Shown: in pieces, positions 25,140 through 34,006 of the stretch
Layout of the letters: every line of letters starts with the position of its first letter
Numbering within the stretch: position 1 is the first letter of the stretch
From: an uncultured Sanguibacteroides sp.
GTDB lineage: Bacteria; Bacteroidota; Bacteroidia; Bacteroidales; Marinifilaceae
NCBI RefSeq assembly: GCF_900543425.1
Contig: NZ_UQRQ01000011.1
Location: 1-64,000 of the forward strand
Length of the DNA stretch: 64,000 bases
Reading direction: 5' to 3'
Position numbers and translations under genes: made by a program
Notes under the pieces: generated by a model
Told to the model about the DNA's origin: nothing
Seen by the model: only the letters and a program-made list of their open reading frames with translations
Databases searched by the model: none

Positions 25140-28100
25140 TTAAAATGAAACATTTAATCTTAACGAGTATCCTCTTTGGGGAGGAACAGTCCCGGATCCC
25201 ATTGTTACCTGTTCCGGATCTCGTCCTTTCAGATCTTTACTTTTCACCACAAAAGGATTCGTAACGTCAAAACTCAGGCTTGCCGAAGAGATACATACCT
25301 TCTTTAATAAATCTTCGGAGAAATTATAGCGTAACGTCAAAGAACGGCATCTCAAAAAGTCCCCTGACACAACTCTTAAATCACTCTTATTATACATATC
25401 CCATCGGTTATTGGCTATCGGGTATTTTCTTTCGTAAGCAGTAAATGCCATATCATCATCGGATAAAGCCGGAATCTTCGTGTAGTTCTCATCCCCTTTC
25501 TTGCGCCAACGATCCACGAACTCGCTCGACATATTCTGCTGAGGGAAAGGTAATGCCTGTCCGGACGACAAATAAAGGTCATTCAAACGTACCTTATTAC
25601 CCAAAGCAAAAGAAAACAGGGCATTCAAACTGAATCGTTTATACCTTAAATCCGTTGAAAAACCTCCGGCAAACGTCGGTTCACGGCGTCCTGCATATAC
25701 AAAAGCAGCGGCATAGGCTTCTTCCTGTGTATTGATCACCTTTTTCCCGGTTTCATCCGATTCTGACTCCCCGTAGAATGTAGGAAGTCCCTCATCATTC
25801 AACGCCTTAAACCTATAAGCATAAAAACTATTGATAGAACGACCGTTCCGCACTAACGTACCGTTGACATAATCGCTCCAGGACACGGACTCAGCCTCTC
25901 CCGCGTTGGTAACCTTATTGTAATTTTTCGCCGTATTGAAAGAAATTCCCCACGCCCAATCTTTCGTACGGATCGGATTCACGTTTACACTAATTTCCCA
26001 ACCCGAATTATTTACGTCACCATCATTAATAGCCACATAATTTGCCCCGGTAGAAGGAGCAATTACCTTTTGCACGATCTGGTCTACTCCCTTTTTCCTG
26101 TATACCTCTACCGTACCGTATATCAACCCCTTAAAGAAAGAAACATCTATACCCAAATTGTAGGATTTGGTCTTTTCCCATTTCAAGTTATTATTAGGAA
26201 ATTTATATAAAGTCGACTCGTATTCTCTGGACACGTCATCCAAGGTTCCCATCCGCACGATCAAATTCGGCGTCTGATCAGGATGCACATTACCCTGAAT
26301 ACCATAAGATGCACGTACGGCAAATTCATCTAACCAATTTATCCCTCTCATAAAATTCTCGTTATGCATATTCCACCTTCCGGAAACAGACCATACCGGT
26401 AAGAAGCGGACGCTCTTATCCTGTCCGAACTTATTGGATCCGTCAGTCCGGATATTGAAATTGGCGATATATCTATCGTCATAGGAATAGGTAAACGTAC
26501 CGTACCAAGATACAATATTGGTCAGATTATCCGTGATCACATCCGGCGTATTGGTTATATTCTGAGCTAACCTTCTCCATTTGGTCAAATCGACTTGGGC
26601 AAACTTTTTTCCGCGTTCGGGCAGGTATCCCCATTGAGTAGATTTCAGGGCATCATATTTGGAAGAAGAGATCTCGCTTCCAATCATTGCCGTTACATTA
26701 TGTTTTTCAAAATCCTTGTAAAAGGTAAAACTGTTCCTTATGGTATAACGAACATTACGCGTATCCTCATTGAGGAGCTCTCCCCCCATAGGAATCTCGC
26801 ATCGATCCAGAAAATCGTCTGACGGATTTTGGGGAAGAAGTGTCCCGTAAGGAGTCTGGCGTTTCATTGAAACATAGTAAGATTTTTCACTGGCCCAATA
26901 AGTCTGGTAATTATTATTCGAGGAAACACCCAGCAAAGAACTGAATTTCAAAGATGGTAAAATATTCCAATCCACCGTCAAATTCAATCTGACGGAATGA
27001 TTTTTTACCTTTGTCCCGCTCTCGGACAACTCATTTAAAATATTAAACGGGATCATATCTGAATAACCGACTCCATTATCATAAAAGAACAACTCACCGC
27101 TTTGATCATAAAGAGGAATCGCTCTTGACGTTTGCGCCGCGTATTGATATACATCAATGGAGTTATGAGGCCGTTTGGTATTGGTTAAGGCCGCACTAAG
27201 ATTCATCCCAACTCTGAAATGATCAGTGAAACGGGTGTTCACTTTGATCATGGCATTGTAACGGTCTACGTCTTCCTTTTTATTCACACTCTGGTCATCC
27301 GCATATCCCAAAGAAAAATAGTAATCCCCTTTATCGAAAGCTCCGGAAACGGAAATCGAATGCTGGTGGCTGACCGAAGTACGGAATAACAGATCATACC
27401 AATCCGTATTTAACTCTTTCAACTCTTTTACCTGCTGCCGGAATTCATCATAAGAGATTGTCTTATTCCACAAATCCATCAATGCTCCCTCATACCCCAT
27501 ATGAGTGGGCTTATAAGAGGTAAATTCCAATCCTTTTTCATGCATCTCTTCCGACATCTCAATCCGTTCTTTGGAATCCATCAAACGCATAACCTTATAA
27601 GAAGGGGGAGTCATGATCGAGATCCCACCGTAATAATTAATACGCACTTTGCCCTCCCGTCCCTTCTTCGTGGTCACCACGATAACACCGTTTGCGGCTT
27701 TCACACCATAAATAGCTGTCGCACTCGCATCCTTCAATATATCGATCCGCTCGATATCGCTCGGATTCAAACTGGAAATGGCATTCCCGATCAGGTTTAC
27801 CTTATCCATACTATTTAGCTCCTCTGTAGAAATTTGCACGGGCTCATCCAAGATAATCCCGTCAACAACCCAAATCGGCTCGCGGTTTCCCGTGATGGAA
27901 GACGATCCCCGAATTCTAATTTTCGGAGCAGCTCCCGGAGTAGAGGTCTGATTCAATACAGTAACACCGGCTAAACGTCCCTGTAACATCTGATCCACAG
28001 AAATGGCTCCGCCCATTAATATATCTTCTCCTTTTATAGAAGTTACCGAACTGGATAGTCTTCGCTTGTCAATCTGCTGGTAACCGGTCACTACTACTTC

Positions 28101-28733
28101 ATTCACCTCCTCTACCGATTCTTTCAAAACTACTTTCATAAAAGCAGTATCCGCCTTTATTTCCCGTTTCTCCATCCCGATAAAAGAGAAAATTAAAAAC
28201 ACCTCTTTATTCGACGGAACATTTAATTTAAATTTCCCGTCAATATCCGTCACCGTTCCAATTGTCGTACCTTTCAATAGAATCGTAACTCCCGGTAATT
28301 TCAATCCTCCTTCATCCATTACAACCCCTTTTATCTCTCTTTTCGCAACGACAGAATCCGTTTTAACCCTTTGCCCCGGTAAAATCAAAACGTACCCTGC
28401 CGTAATCTCGTATCTATAAGGTAACGTCTTAAATAATTTTGCCAAAGCCGTTTCCAGGGACATATTATTCAACTCCACACTAATTTTCTGATCCACATCC
28501 ACTTCCCGGTTATTATACATAAAATAAACACCTGTTTGCGTTTTGATCTCTTTCAAAACCTCTTTCAAAGCTTTATTCGAGAATTTTGCATTAACCACGC
28601 GTTGTGCCGAGGTTTCAGCCGCAAGATGCAGGGTAAAGACGAACATCAGCAACCAAGTCAATTTCATAATTTTCATGATTTTATTCGCACATTTTCCACG
28701 TGCAAATGCATACCATCTACTCTTTTTTTTCAT
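25140..28733 (-). CDS. SusC/RagA-type TonB-dependent receptor with STN signalling domain
   Basis: A 1197-residue outer-membrane transporter. After a signal peptide (to about residue 44, E-T-S-A-Q) come an STN domain (about 48-120), a carboxypeptidase-regulatory-like beta domain (about 132-215, I-K-G-V-V-M-D-E to K-V-V-L), a plug (about 225-345, V-V-V-T-G-Y, R-I-R-G-S-S-S-I, W-V-V-D-G-I, I-L-K-D-A-S-A-T-A-I-Y-G) and a 22-strand barrel to the terminal R-L-N-V-S-F. The STN domain is what contacts a FecR-type anti-sigma factor, and such a gene lies directly upstream, so transport and transcription should be linked. Confidence 0.95.
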   Translation of the reverse strand: MKKKSRWYAFARGKCANKIMKIMKLTWLLMFVFTLHLAAETSAQRVVNAKFSNKALKEVLKEIKTQTGVYFMYNNREVDVDQKISVELNNMSLETALAKLFKTLPYRYEITAGYVLILPGQRVKTDSVVAKREIKGVVMDEGGLKLPGVTILLKGTTIGTVTDIDGKFKLNVPSNKEVFLIFSFIGMEKREIKADTAFMKVVLKESVEEVNEVVVTGYQQIDKRRLSSSVTSIKGEDILMGGAISVDQMLQGRLAGVTVLNQTSTPGAAPKIRIRGSSSITGNREPIWVVDGIILDEPVQISTEELNSMDKVNLIGNAISSLNPSDIERIDILKDASATAIYGVKAANGVIVVTTKKGREGKVRINYYGGISIMTPPSYKVMRLMDSKERIEMSEEMHEKGLEFTSYKPTHMGYEGALMDLWNKTISYDEFRQQVKELKELNTDWYDLLFRTSVSHQHSISVSGAFDKGDYYFSLGYADDQSVNKKEDVDRYNAMIKVNTRFTDHFRVGMNLSAALTNTKRPHNSIDVYQYAAQTSRAIPLYDQSGELFFYDNGVGYSDMIPFNILNELSESGTKVKNHSVRLNLTVDWNILPSLKFSSLLGVSSNNNYQTYWASEKSYYVSMKRQTPYGTLLPQNPSDDFLDRCEIPMGGELLNEDTRNVRYTIRNSFTFYKDFEKHNVTAMIGSEISSSKYDALKSTQWGYLPERGKKFAQVDLTKWRRLAQNITNTPDVITDNLTNIVSWYGTFTYSYDDRYIANFNIRTDGSNKFGQDKSVRFLPVWSVSGRWNMHNENFMRGINWLDEFAVRASYGIQGNVHPDQTPNLIVRMGTLDDVSREYESTLYKFPNNNLKWEKTKSYNLGIDVSFFKGLIYGTVEVYRKKGVDQIVQKVIAPSTGANYVAINDGDVNNSGWEISVNVNPIRTKDWAWGISFNTAKNYNKVTNAGEAESVSWSDYVNGTLVRNGRSINSFYAYRFKALNDEGLPTFYGESESDETGKKVINTQEEAYAAAFVYAGRREPTFAGGFSTDLRYKRFSLNALFSFALGNKVRLNDLYLSSGQALPFPQQNMSSEFVDRWRKKGDENYTKIPALSDDDMAFTAYERKYPIANNRWDMYNKSDLRVVSGDFLRCRSLTLRYNFSEDLLKKVCISSASLSFDVTNPFVVKSKDLKGRDPEQVTMGSGTVPPQRGYSLRLNVSF

Positions 28734-28809
28734 AATTTTGTTTTTTACGTTAAAATCAATTCCTGTTTAGCCGACAGGAGTTCGGAAAGGAGTGTTAGCC
28801 GCACTCCTT

Positions 28810-29970
28810 TCATTTTTTAGAAATAATAATAACCTTATCTTTTTTAATAAAACAAACTTTCGACAATTTCTTGATCATTCCCAACATGATATTCATATCC
28901 CGGTGCCGGTCGGCCGCCCCGGTAAACGTAATATGACGTAAAGAATCATCGGAATAAACAAATTCAACATCGTACCAACGTTCCAACTGACGGGTAATAT
29001 CCTGCAGTTCCATCTCTTCAAATTCAAAAACACCCGATCTCCAGGCAACATATGTCCTGACATCCACCTCTTTTACATCTATTCTTGTGGCATCTGACAC
29101 GGATTGTTCTCCCGGCTTCAACACCAACGAATCTTTTCCGTTGGAAACCTGCACGCACCCTTCAACCAATGTCGTTATAACTTCCTCTTGTTGTTCGTAT
29201 GCCGACACATTAAAATGAGTTCCTAAAACCCTGATTCGTGCCCCCCGGCTCTGCACCAGAAAAGGACGATCTGCATCTTTTGTTACCTCAAAATACCCCT
29301 CTCCCTCCAACCGTACACTTCGCTTCTCCTTACCAAAAACAACAGGATAAACCAATTTTGAATCCGAATTTAACCAAACCTTTGTTCCATCCGACAGTTG
29401 TAAAAAATACTCTCCCCCGCGAGGAACAATAATCGTATTAACAAGAAGCGTTTCTCCAGCATCCTTATCATTTACGACATACCGGATTTTCCCTGCCGTA
29501 TCCTTTTCTATCACCGCTCCGTTCACCTCCCTCAATTGAAATAAAGAATCCTGGGACAGATCTACCCGTTTCCCGTCAGATAATTGTAATATCGCTTTGG
29601 AAGAACCCGGTAAAACAGTCAGGATCTCCTTTTTAGGAGAATCCCAATTTTGACCTGTATACCAATAAAGCGAAGCAGACAAAAATAACATAAACATAGC
29701 TGCATAGGGATAATAACGGACAAGCCATTTTCTTTTTCCGGATTCGGAACTCCCTATTTTCTTTTTTATTTTATGCCAAGCTTCATTTGTATCCGCTATC
29801 TCCCAAAAAGTCACCTGCCGGCTTCGACGGTATTTTCGCACATAATCTCGAAAAACTTCCGCATGTTTCTGATTCTCCTGCAACCAACACCTTAGCTCTT
29901 CCGCCTCAAGAGAAGTCAATTCTTCCCTGCAATATAAAACGACTAACTCGATAACTCTTTTCTCGTCCAT
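28810..29970 (-). CDS. FecR-type anti-sigma factor
   Basis: A 386-residue inner-membrane regulator. Residues 1-85 are the cytoplasmic sigma-binding part (E-E-A-E-E-L-R-C-W-L, W-x-x-I-K-K-K-I). One membrane span lies at about 87-107. The periplasmic FecR domain (about 180-275; V-P-R-G-G-E-Y-F-L-Q-L-S-D-G-T-K-V-W-L-N-S-D-S-K-L is its core, given here as spaced residues) and a DUF4974 C-terminal domain (about 305-386) follow. It should receive the signal from the STN domain of the SusC protein and release the ECF sigma factor coded 75 bases upstream. Confidence 0.93.
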   Translation of the reverse strand: MDEKRVIELVVLYCREELTSLEAEELRCWLQENQKHAEVFRDYVRKYRRSRQVTFWEIADTNEAWHKIKKKIGSSESGKRKWLVRYYPYAAMFMLFLSASLYWYTGQNWDSPKKEILTVLPGSSKAILQLSDGKRVDLSQDSLFQLREVNGAVIEKDTAGKIRYVVNDKDAGETLLVNTIIVPRGGEYFLQLSDGTKVWLNSDSKLVYPVVFGKEKRSVRLEGEGYFEVTKDADRPFLVQSRGARIRVLGTHFNVSAYEQQEEVITTLVEGCVQVSNGKDSLVLKPGEQSVSDATRIDVKEVDVRTYVAWRSGVFEFEEMELQDITRQLERWYDVEFVYSDDSLRHITFTGAADRHRDMNIMLGMIKKLSKVCFIKKDKVIIISKK

Positions 29971-30045
29971 TTTTCACGTTTTTATACTGATAAGCCTAAA
30001 TCGATCAAAATGGGTGAACTAAAAATGATTTTTTTTGAAAATTTT

Positions 30046-30612
30046 TTAATGAAGTAATATCAACACGATCGTGTTCAATGAGTTTCTCAGTTGTTTCAAA
30101 GCCCTCGATAAATGTGTTTTTACCGTATTCACAGATAAATTCAAATGCTCAGCCGCTTCCTTGTATTTCATATCTCTCAATACAATAGCTTCAAATACCT
30201 TACGGCATTGTTCAGGTAATTTTTCAATCTCCAGGTATAACTTTTCCCTCTCTTCCGCTATAGCCTCGGCTGTATACTGAACATCGAGGATCTCTTCATA
30301 ACGCTCTAACTCATCAAATTGATATTTCCGTCTAACTTTAACCAATTTGATACAGTTATGCCGAACAGACGAGAATAAATAGGAACGCAAAGAACCTTGA
30401 AACATCGTTTTTTCTCTTCTCTCCCAAAACTTCACGAACAACTCTTGAATCACGTCCTCAGCTTCTTCGTACGAATCGATATAGTTTAATGCAAAAACAC
30501 ACAAAGGTTTATAATACAGGTCAAAAAGCTCTTTTAATCCAGACTCATCCCCTTTGTTTATTTTTTCTAAAAGATCACATTCATCCCGGTTACCACTCGT
30601 TTCTTTTTGCAT
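30046..30612 (-). CDS. ECF-family RNA polymerase sigma factor
   Basis: A 188-residue extracytoplasmic-function sigma factor. Region 2 (about residues 25-90) has L-F-D-L-Y-Y-K-P-L, D-V-I-Q-E-L-F-V-K-F-W-E-R-R; region 4 (about 130-182) has L-P-E-Q-C-R-K-V-F-E, M-K-Y-K-E-A-A-E-H-L-N-L-S-V-N-T-V-K-T-H-L-S-R-A-L-K as a helix-turn-helix (residues listed singly). The ATG at 30612 is preferred over an upstream start at 30717, which would add 35 residues unlike any sigma factor. It should drive the downstream fecR-susC-susD-lipoprotein genes. Confidence 0.93.
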   Translation of the reverse strand: MQKETSGNRDECDLLEKINKGDESGLKELFDLYYKPLCVFALNYIDSYEEAEDVIQELFVKFWERREKTMFQGSLRSYLFSSVRHNCIKLVKVRRKYQFDELERYEEILDVQYTAEAIAEEREKLYLEIEKLPEQCRKVFEAIVLRDMKYKEAAEHLNLSVNTVKTHLSRALKQLRNSLNTIVLILLH

Positions 30613-30737
30613 GCGACGAATATATATAAAATAACCAATGCGACAAAATAAACAATTAATTTCCACTATATCGAAAAAGAAAATACGATTCAACGATTGA
30701 GCAATTGAATCCTTCAATCACCCAACCGCTTAATCTC

Positions 30738-32207
30738 TTACTTAGGATTTATATATGTACGTTTTTTGTTGTAAGTAACCGTCCCGACCTTTTGTAAATA
30801 TCGTATCACGGCCTCCGTGATCAATAGGGACTTTTCTCCTTTACCCTTTCCCGAAAAATCATAGGTAGTACTCACGTAATTACTCAATCCGATCTTATAT
30901 CGATGCCCATCAGTCAATTTACGACCATCCTTATCTTTAAACACCACATCCACGCCTTTCCCCGTCTTATCCTGCAAAATCGTGTAACTCCCCCTGGAAA
31001 TAAAAAGATCTATGTGACGATATTCGTCACTCGTTTCACTATTAAATCGATTCAGAATCAATTCCTTCATCTCCGGCAAGGAAAGCTCATGCTTCACTAC
31101 ATAATTATCAAAAGGCTCTATTTGATAAACCATCCCCTTCGTAATATCTCCCTCCGGAATAGTATTCAAACGAATCCCTCCGGAGTTATAAAATGCAAAA
31201 TCGCATCCCGCCTGATCAACCATGGCATCCGTTACCATGGAGGCTACATTCTCCTTATATTTCATAGGTTCCGCCGCTTTTCCGATCACAACCTTAAAAT
31301 CAGGATCGTTGCTATAAGTTTCAATCATGGCGACAACCTCGGCATCCGGATTCTCTATACCCGCCAAATCTACGACTCGGTAGGATTTATCCGTCAATTT
31401 ACCCTTCTCAAATTTCAACACCGTAATCCCGGCATAATGCAATCTGCTTCCCGTTTGGCTGATCAATACCCCATTCACCATTTTAGGTTCTTTCAAAAGT
31501 GTATGGGAATGTCCCCCGATAATAACATCCAGTTCTGGCATAACCGCAGCCAACACCGAATCGGCATAGACACCCAGATGAGTAAGTCCGATAAAAGCAT
31601 CACTCTCATTCTTCAACTTCCGGTACGTATCCACCTCGTCCTTAAAGTCGGCAAATACAATACCTTCCAGATGTTCCGGGTTCGTGGCAGGAATATGACT
31701 TGTCGGACTGATCTCGATAAAACTCAAAAAACAGAGTTTTATCCCGGCCTTCTCTATGATCAAATAAGGCGGTAATTGTCCCAATTCACTCCCTTCCGAG
31801 CGAATGTTGGCACAGATCACTTTAAATTGCGCTTCGGAAAGTCGTTTTTTTAGTTCCGTTTGACCGTAATCAAAATCATGGTTCCCCATCGTTGCAAGAT
31901 CGTATCCCAACTTATTCATCAATTCGATCATCGGTTTTCCCCTCTCCTTGGCGTGATCCACAAAAGGGCTACCGGAAAAACGATCTCCCGCATCCACCAA
32001 TATTACATTAGGATACGTCTCTCTTATCTCCTTCACAAAAGTAGCGAATTTAGGGAACTGACTGATCTGGGCATGCATATCATTCGTAGAAATAATAACG
32101 ATTTCAGCCTCTCCGGATTTGGATGACTTTTTGTTATTAGAACACCCGAACATCACCACTACAACGAGTAGTATAAAATAAAGATTGAAAATTTTCCGCT
32201 GTTTCAC
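30738..32207 (-). CDS. UshA-like 5'-nucleotidase / bifunctional metallophosphatase lipoprotein
   Basis: A 489-residue lipoprotein (lipobox M-F-G-C, Cys near 22). The N-terminal calcineurin-like metallophosphatase (about 35-250) has all metal motifs: S-T-N-D-M-H-A, D-A-G-D-R-F-S-G-S, M-G-N-H-D-F-D-Y-G, and I-G-G-H-S-H-T near residue 235. The C-terminal 5'-nucleotidase domain (about 290-489) has N-S-G-G-I-R near 345 and P-F-D-N-Y-V. It probably hydrolyses extracellular nucleotides or related phosphoesters. It has its own promoter (32236-32265) and sits behind a separate candidate RNA gene. Confidence 0.9.
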   Translation of the reverse strand: MKQRKIFNLYFILLVVVVMFGCSNNKKSSKSGEAEIVIISTNDMHAQISQFPKFATFVKEIRETYPNVILVDAGDRFSGSPFVDHAKERGKPMIELMNKLGYDLATMGNHDFDYGQTELKKRLSEAQFKVICANIRSEGSELGQLPPYLIIEKAGIKLCFLSFIEISPTSHIPATNPEHLEGIVFADFKDEVDTYRKLKNESDAFIGLTHLGVYADSVLAAVMPELDVIIGGHSHTLLKEPKMVNGVLISQTGSRLHYAGITVLKFEKGKLTDKSYRVVDLAGIENPDAEVVAMIETYSNDPDFKVVIGKAAEPMKYKENVASMVTDAMVDQAGCDFAFYNSGGIRLNTIPEGDITKGMVYQIEPFDNYVVKHELSLPEMKELILNRFNSETSDEYRHIDLFISRGSYTILQDKTGKGVDVVFKDKDGRKLTDGHRYKIGLSNYVSTTYDFSGKGKGEKSLLITEAVIRYLQKVGTVTYNKKRTYINPK

Positions 32208-32235
32208 GACAATATTGTTTTAAATTAATCCTAAA

Positions 32236-32265
32236 CAAAAATAAACAAAAATAACGGGAAAACAA
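32236..32265 (-). promoter_or_regulatory. Promoter of the 5'-nucleotidase gene
   Basis: On the minus strand TTG, then 19 bases, then TATTTTTG (32236-32243), about 30 bases before the start codon. A second TATTTTTG at 32246-32253 overlaps the spacer. Confidence 0.55.
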
Positions 32266-32266
32266 C

Positions 32267-32491
32267 AAAAAGGGCGGGTAACCATCACGGCCCCGCCCCA
32301 AAATTAGAATTTTCAAAAGTTGCTATATAAAAATATAACAATATTATCAGTCCAACGTTCAAACAAAATAGAAGATGGTAAAAGCCTCCGGTATTAAATA
32401 AAGATCTCACTCAAAATTTAATAAAAAACGTGCAATTGCACACCGGAGGCACTATCTTCCTATGCAATGCACGTATATTACTTGAGTGAGA
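32267..32491 (-). ncRNA. Candidate structured RNA of about 225 nt
   Basis: A minus-strand -7 box TACATTTG (32496-32503) precedes a highly structured stretch that ends at a strong terminator (GGGCGGG/CCCGCCC stem, 32272-32298, then a T run). Two competing folds are visible. Fold A pairs 32482-32492 with 32404-32414 (11 bp) and 32463-32474 with 32428-32440 (12 bp, one bulge). Fold B pairs 32442-32450 with 32384-32392 (GCCTCCGGT, nine bp) and 32451-32459 with 32371-32379 (nine bp). The arms interleave, so the folds form a pseudoknot or exclude each other. A further hairpin lies at 32310-32340. No open frame explains it and no -33 element is obvious. I do not recognise the family. Confidence 0.5.
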
Positions 32492-32836
32492 TATGCAAAT
32501 GTAGAAATTAAAATCAAAAAAAAATACTAATTTCATGAAATTATTCATTTATATTCATTCTTTTCTACGCCCAAAACGAAGTCTCTGTTTTTTGAGATTA
32601 ATATTCACAAAATCGAACAAACCTCACGAAAACGGGTATTCTTGAGGCATATACCTTCAACCGGCTATGTATCACATAAAAACAAAAACGAAAATAAAAC
32701 CCGCCATATACGGGCTATTGCAAAAGCTATAGTCAAATATTTACAAATACTAATTTAAATTATTTATTTATAAAATTACATATAATTAATAAATCGAAAA
32801 TGAATGAAAACGACTTAGACTTAATGATATAATAAA

Positions 32837-32870
32837 TCTGGCGGAATACCGAAAAGCATAATCCGCCAGA
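32837..32870 (-). terminator. Terminator of the contractile-tail operon
   Basis: A perfect nine-bp stem (TCTGGCGGA with TCCGCCAGA) lies 12 bases past the DUF5908 stop, with TTTATT after it on the minus strand. It marks the end of the four-gene operon. From 32504 to 32836 I see only AT-rich DNA and no remnant of further tail genes. Confidence 0.6.
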
Positions 32871-32881
32871 AAATTATTTTC

Positions 32882-33043
32882 CTATTGAAGGATACAAGAA
32901 CAATCGTTTGAGACGATAAAGAGAGTTCCCGTACGATTTCCTCCTTTATTCTCCGGTAGAGATGTTCGAATATATCGGAAGTCTCCACAACTTTTTTTTT
33001 CCACGACCGTGTTCACACGTATCTCTTTTATTACTATAGCCAT
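32882..33043 (-). CDS. DUF5908-like small contractile-injection-system protein
   Basis: A 53-residue gene, too short for most automatic lists. It starts M-A-I-V-I-K-E-I-R-V-N-T-V-V-E, the opening typical of the small DUF5908 proteins that follow the tube genes in Bacteroidota extracellular contractile injection loci. The remainder is polar with three Cys near residues 19, 48 and 50. The start codon overlaps the stop of the upstream tube gene (TAATG), so translation is coupled, which supports it being real. Its function is unknown even in the family. Confidence 0.7.
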   Translation of the reverse strand: MAIVIKEIRVNTVVEKKSCGDFRYIRTSLPENKGGNRTGTLFIVSNDCSCILQ

Positions 33044-33501
33044 TATTTTTTACGCTCCAGTCGATTATAAGTCAATGTTAACGACTCGACGACAAGCCCG
33101 CTTTTTTGAGCATCCAGTATTCCCAAGTCCCATTTTACCGGATATGCTCGACTACATGCCCAGCAAGCCACCTCCTGTTGTCCTGCATCCATCAGAGAAA
33201 TGACCAGATTACACGGCGATATCCGACCATTCATAGAATACGAGAAACAGCTTTTTACCCAAGAAGTTATCTTTTCATCCAAAGGTTCCAAAGAACGTTT
33301 CAAAACAATATTTCCATGTTTAATCTCTTTCGGAAGTTTTATCATTCTATCATCCCCGGCTTGAGACAAATCCTCTATGACCATCTCCTGATCCAGTCCG
33401 CTCACTTCCATGAACGATGCCCCAATATGTTGACTACCCCAATGGAATTGTACTTGAAAATAGAATGCCATGGGAGGGATCCAACTATCATTCTTTGCCA
33501 T
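33043..33501 (-). CDS. Contractile tail tube protein (T4 gp19-like), second copy
   Basis: A 152-residue phage-type inner tube protein. Family features are the N-terminal aromatic strand F-Y-F-Q-V-Q-F, F-M-E-V-S-G-L-D near residue 31, L-P-K-E-I-K-H-G-N-I-V-L-K-R-S near 57 (the 'K-x-G-x-V-x-L-K-R-G' core) and V-E-S-L-T-L-T-Y at the end. In extracellular injection systems a second tube protein like this forms the layer joining tube and baseplate. It lies 11 bases after the first tube gene. Confidence 0.85.
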   Translation of the reverse strand: MAKNDSWIPPMAFYFQVQFHWGSQHIGASFMEVSGLDQEMVIEDLSQAGDDRMIKLPKEIKHGNIVLKRSLEPLDEKITSWVKSCFSYSMNGRISPCNLVISLMDAGQQEVACWACSRAYPVKWDLGILDAQKSGLVVESLTLTYNRLERKK

Positions 33502-33512
33502 AAGTTATAAGA

Positions 33513-33962
33513 TTAAGCCAGCGTTATACCTTCGTGAACCAAGATCAATGTTTCCATCGCAACATTGTTTCCGTCTGCCTTAAAACCTTCCACGGTAATT
33601 TTTTTCGGCCAGGCATTGGTCAGTTTCCAACTCTGGGCGGGCGAACCGCTCTCATCCAGTAAACTGATCGTAACGGAACGCCTTTTGATGGTGTTTAATT
33701 TTACTTCTCCTATCCATTCCCAAAATTTCATATCGGAAACAAAAACACCTTTCTTTAAAGTTACATCTCCACTTTTTCTCAGCCCGGGCATTTTCACTTT
33801 CGTGAACTCCTTGCTATCACCGACACGATACTCGATGACATCGAATTCCATATCCAATCCGGAAACTTCTTTAAAGGACATATCACCTATATCATCAATA
33901 CTGACTTTGAATGAAAATTCAGGTAATGGCCATATACTCTTATCTTGTGCTTCTCCTGCCAT
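33513..33962 (-). CDS. Contractile tail tube protein (T4 gp19-like), first copy
   Basis: A 149-residue inner tube subunit expected to polymerise in the lumen of the sheath. F-S-F-K-V-S-I, F-K-E-V-S-G-L-D-M-E-F near residue 30, M-P-G-L-R-K-S-G-D-V-T-L-K-K-G-V-F near 60, W-x-W-I near 82 and M-E-T-L-I-L-V-H-E-G at the end match the Hcp/gp19 tube family of eCIS and phages. It follows the sheath gene by 44 bases. Confidence 0.87.
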   Translation of the reverse strand: MAGEAQDKSIWPLPEFSFKVSIDDIGDMSFKEVSGLDMEFDVIEYRVGDSKEFTKVKMPGLRKSGDVTLKKGVFVSDMKFWEWIGEVKLNTIKRRSVTISLLDESGSPAQSWKLTNAWPKKITVEGFKADGNNVAMETLILVHEGITLA

Positions 33963-34006
33963 AATTTTACATTTTAATGGTTATACATTTCTATATTTAT
34001 CACGCA

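Noticed and set aside
30613..30717. 35-residue N-terminal extension of the ECF sigma factor
   Set aside because: The added residues are hydrophobic and unlike any sigma factor; the ATG at 30612 fits the family.
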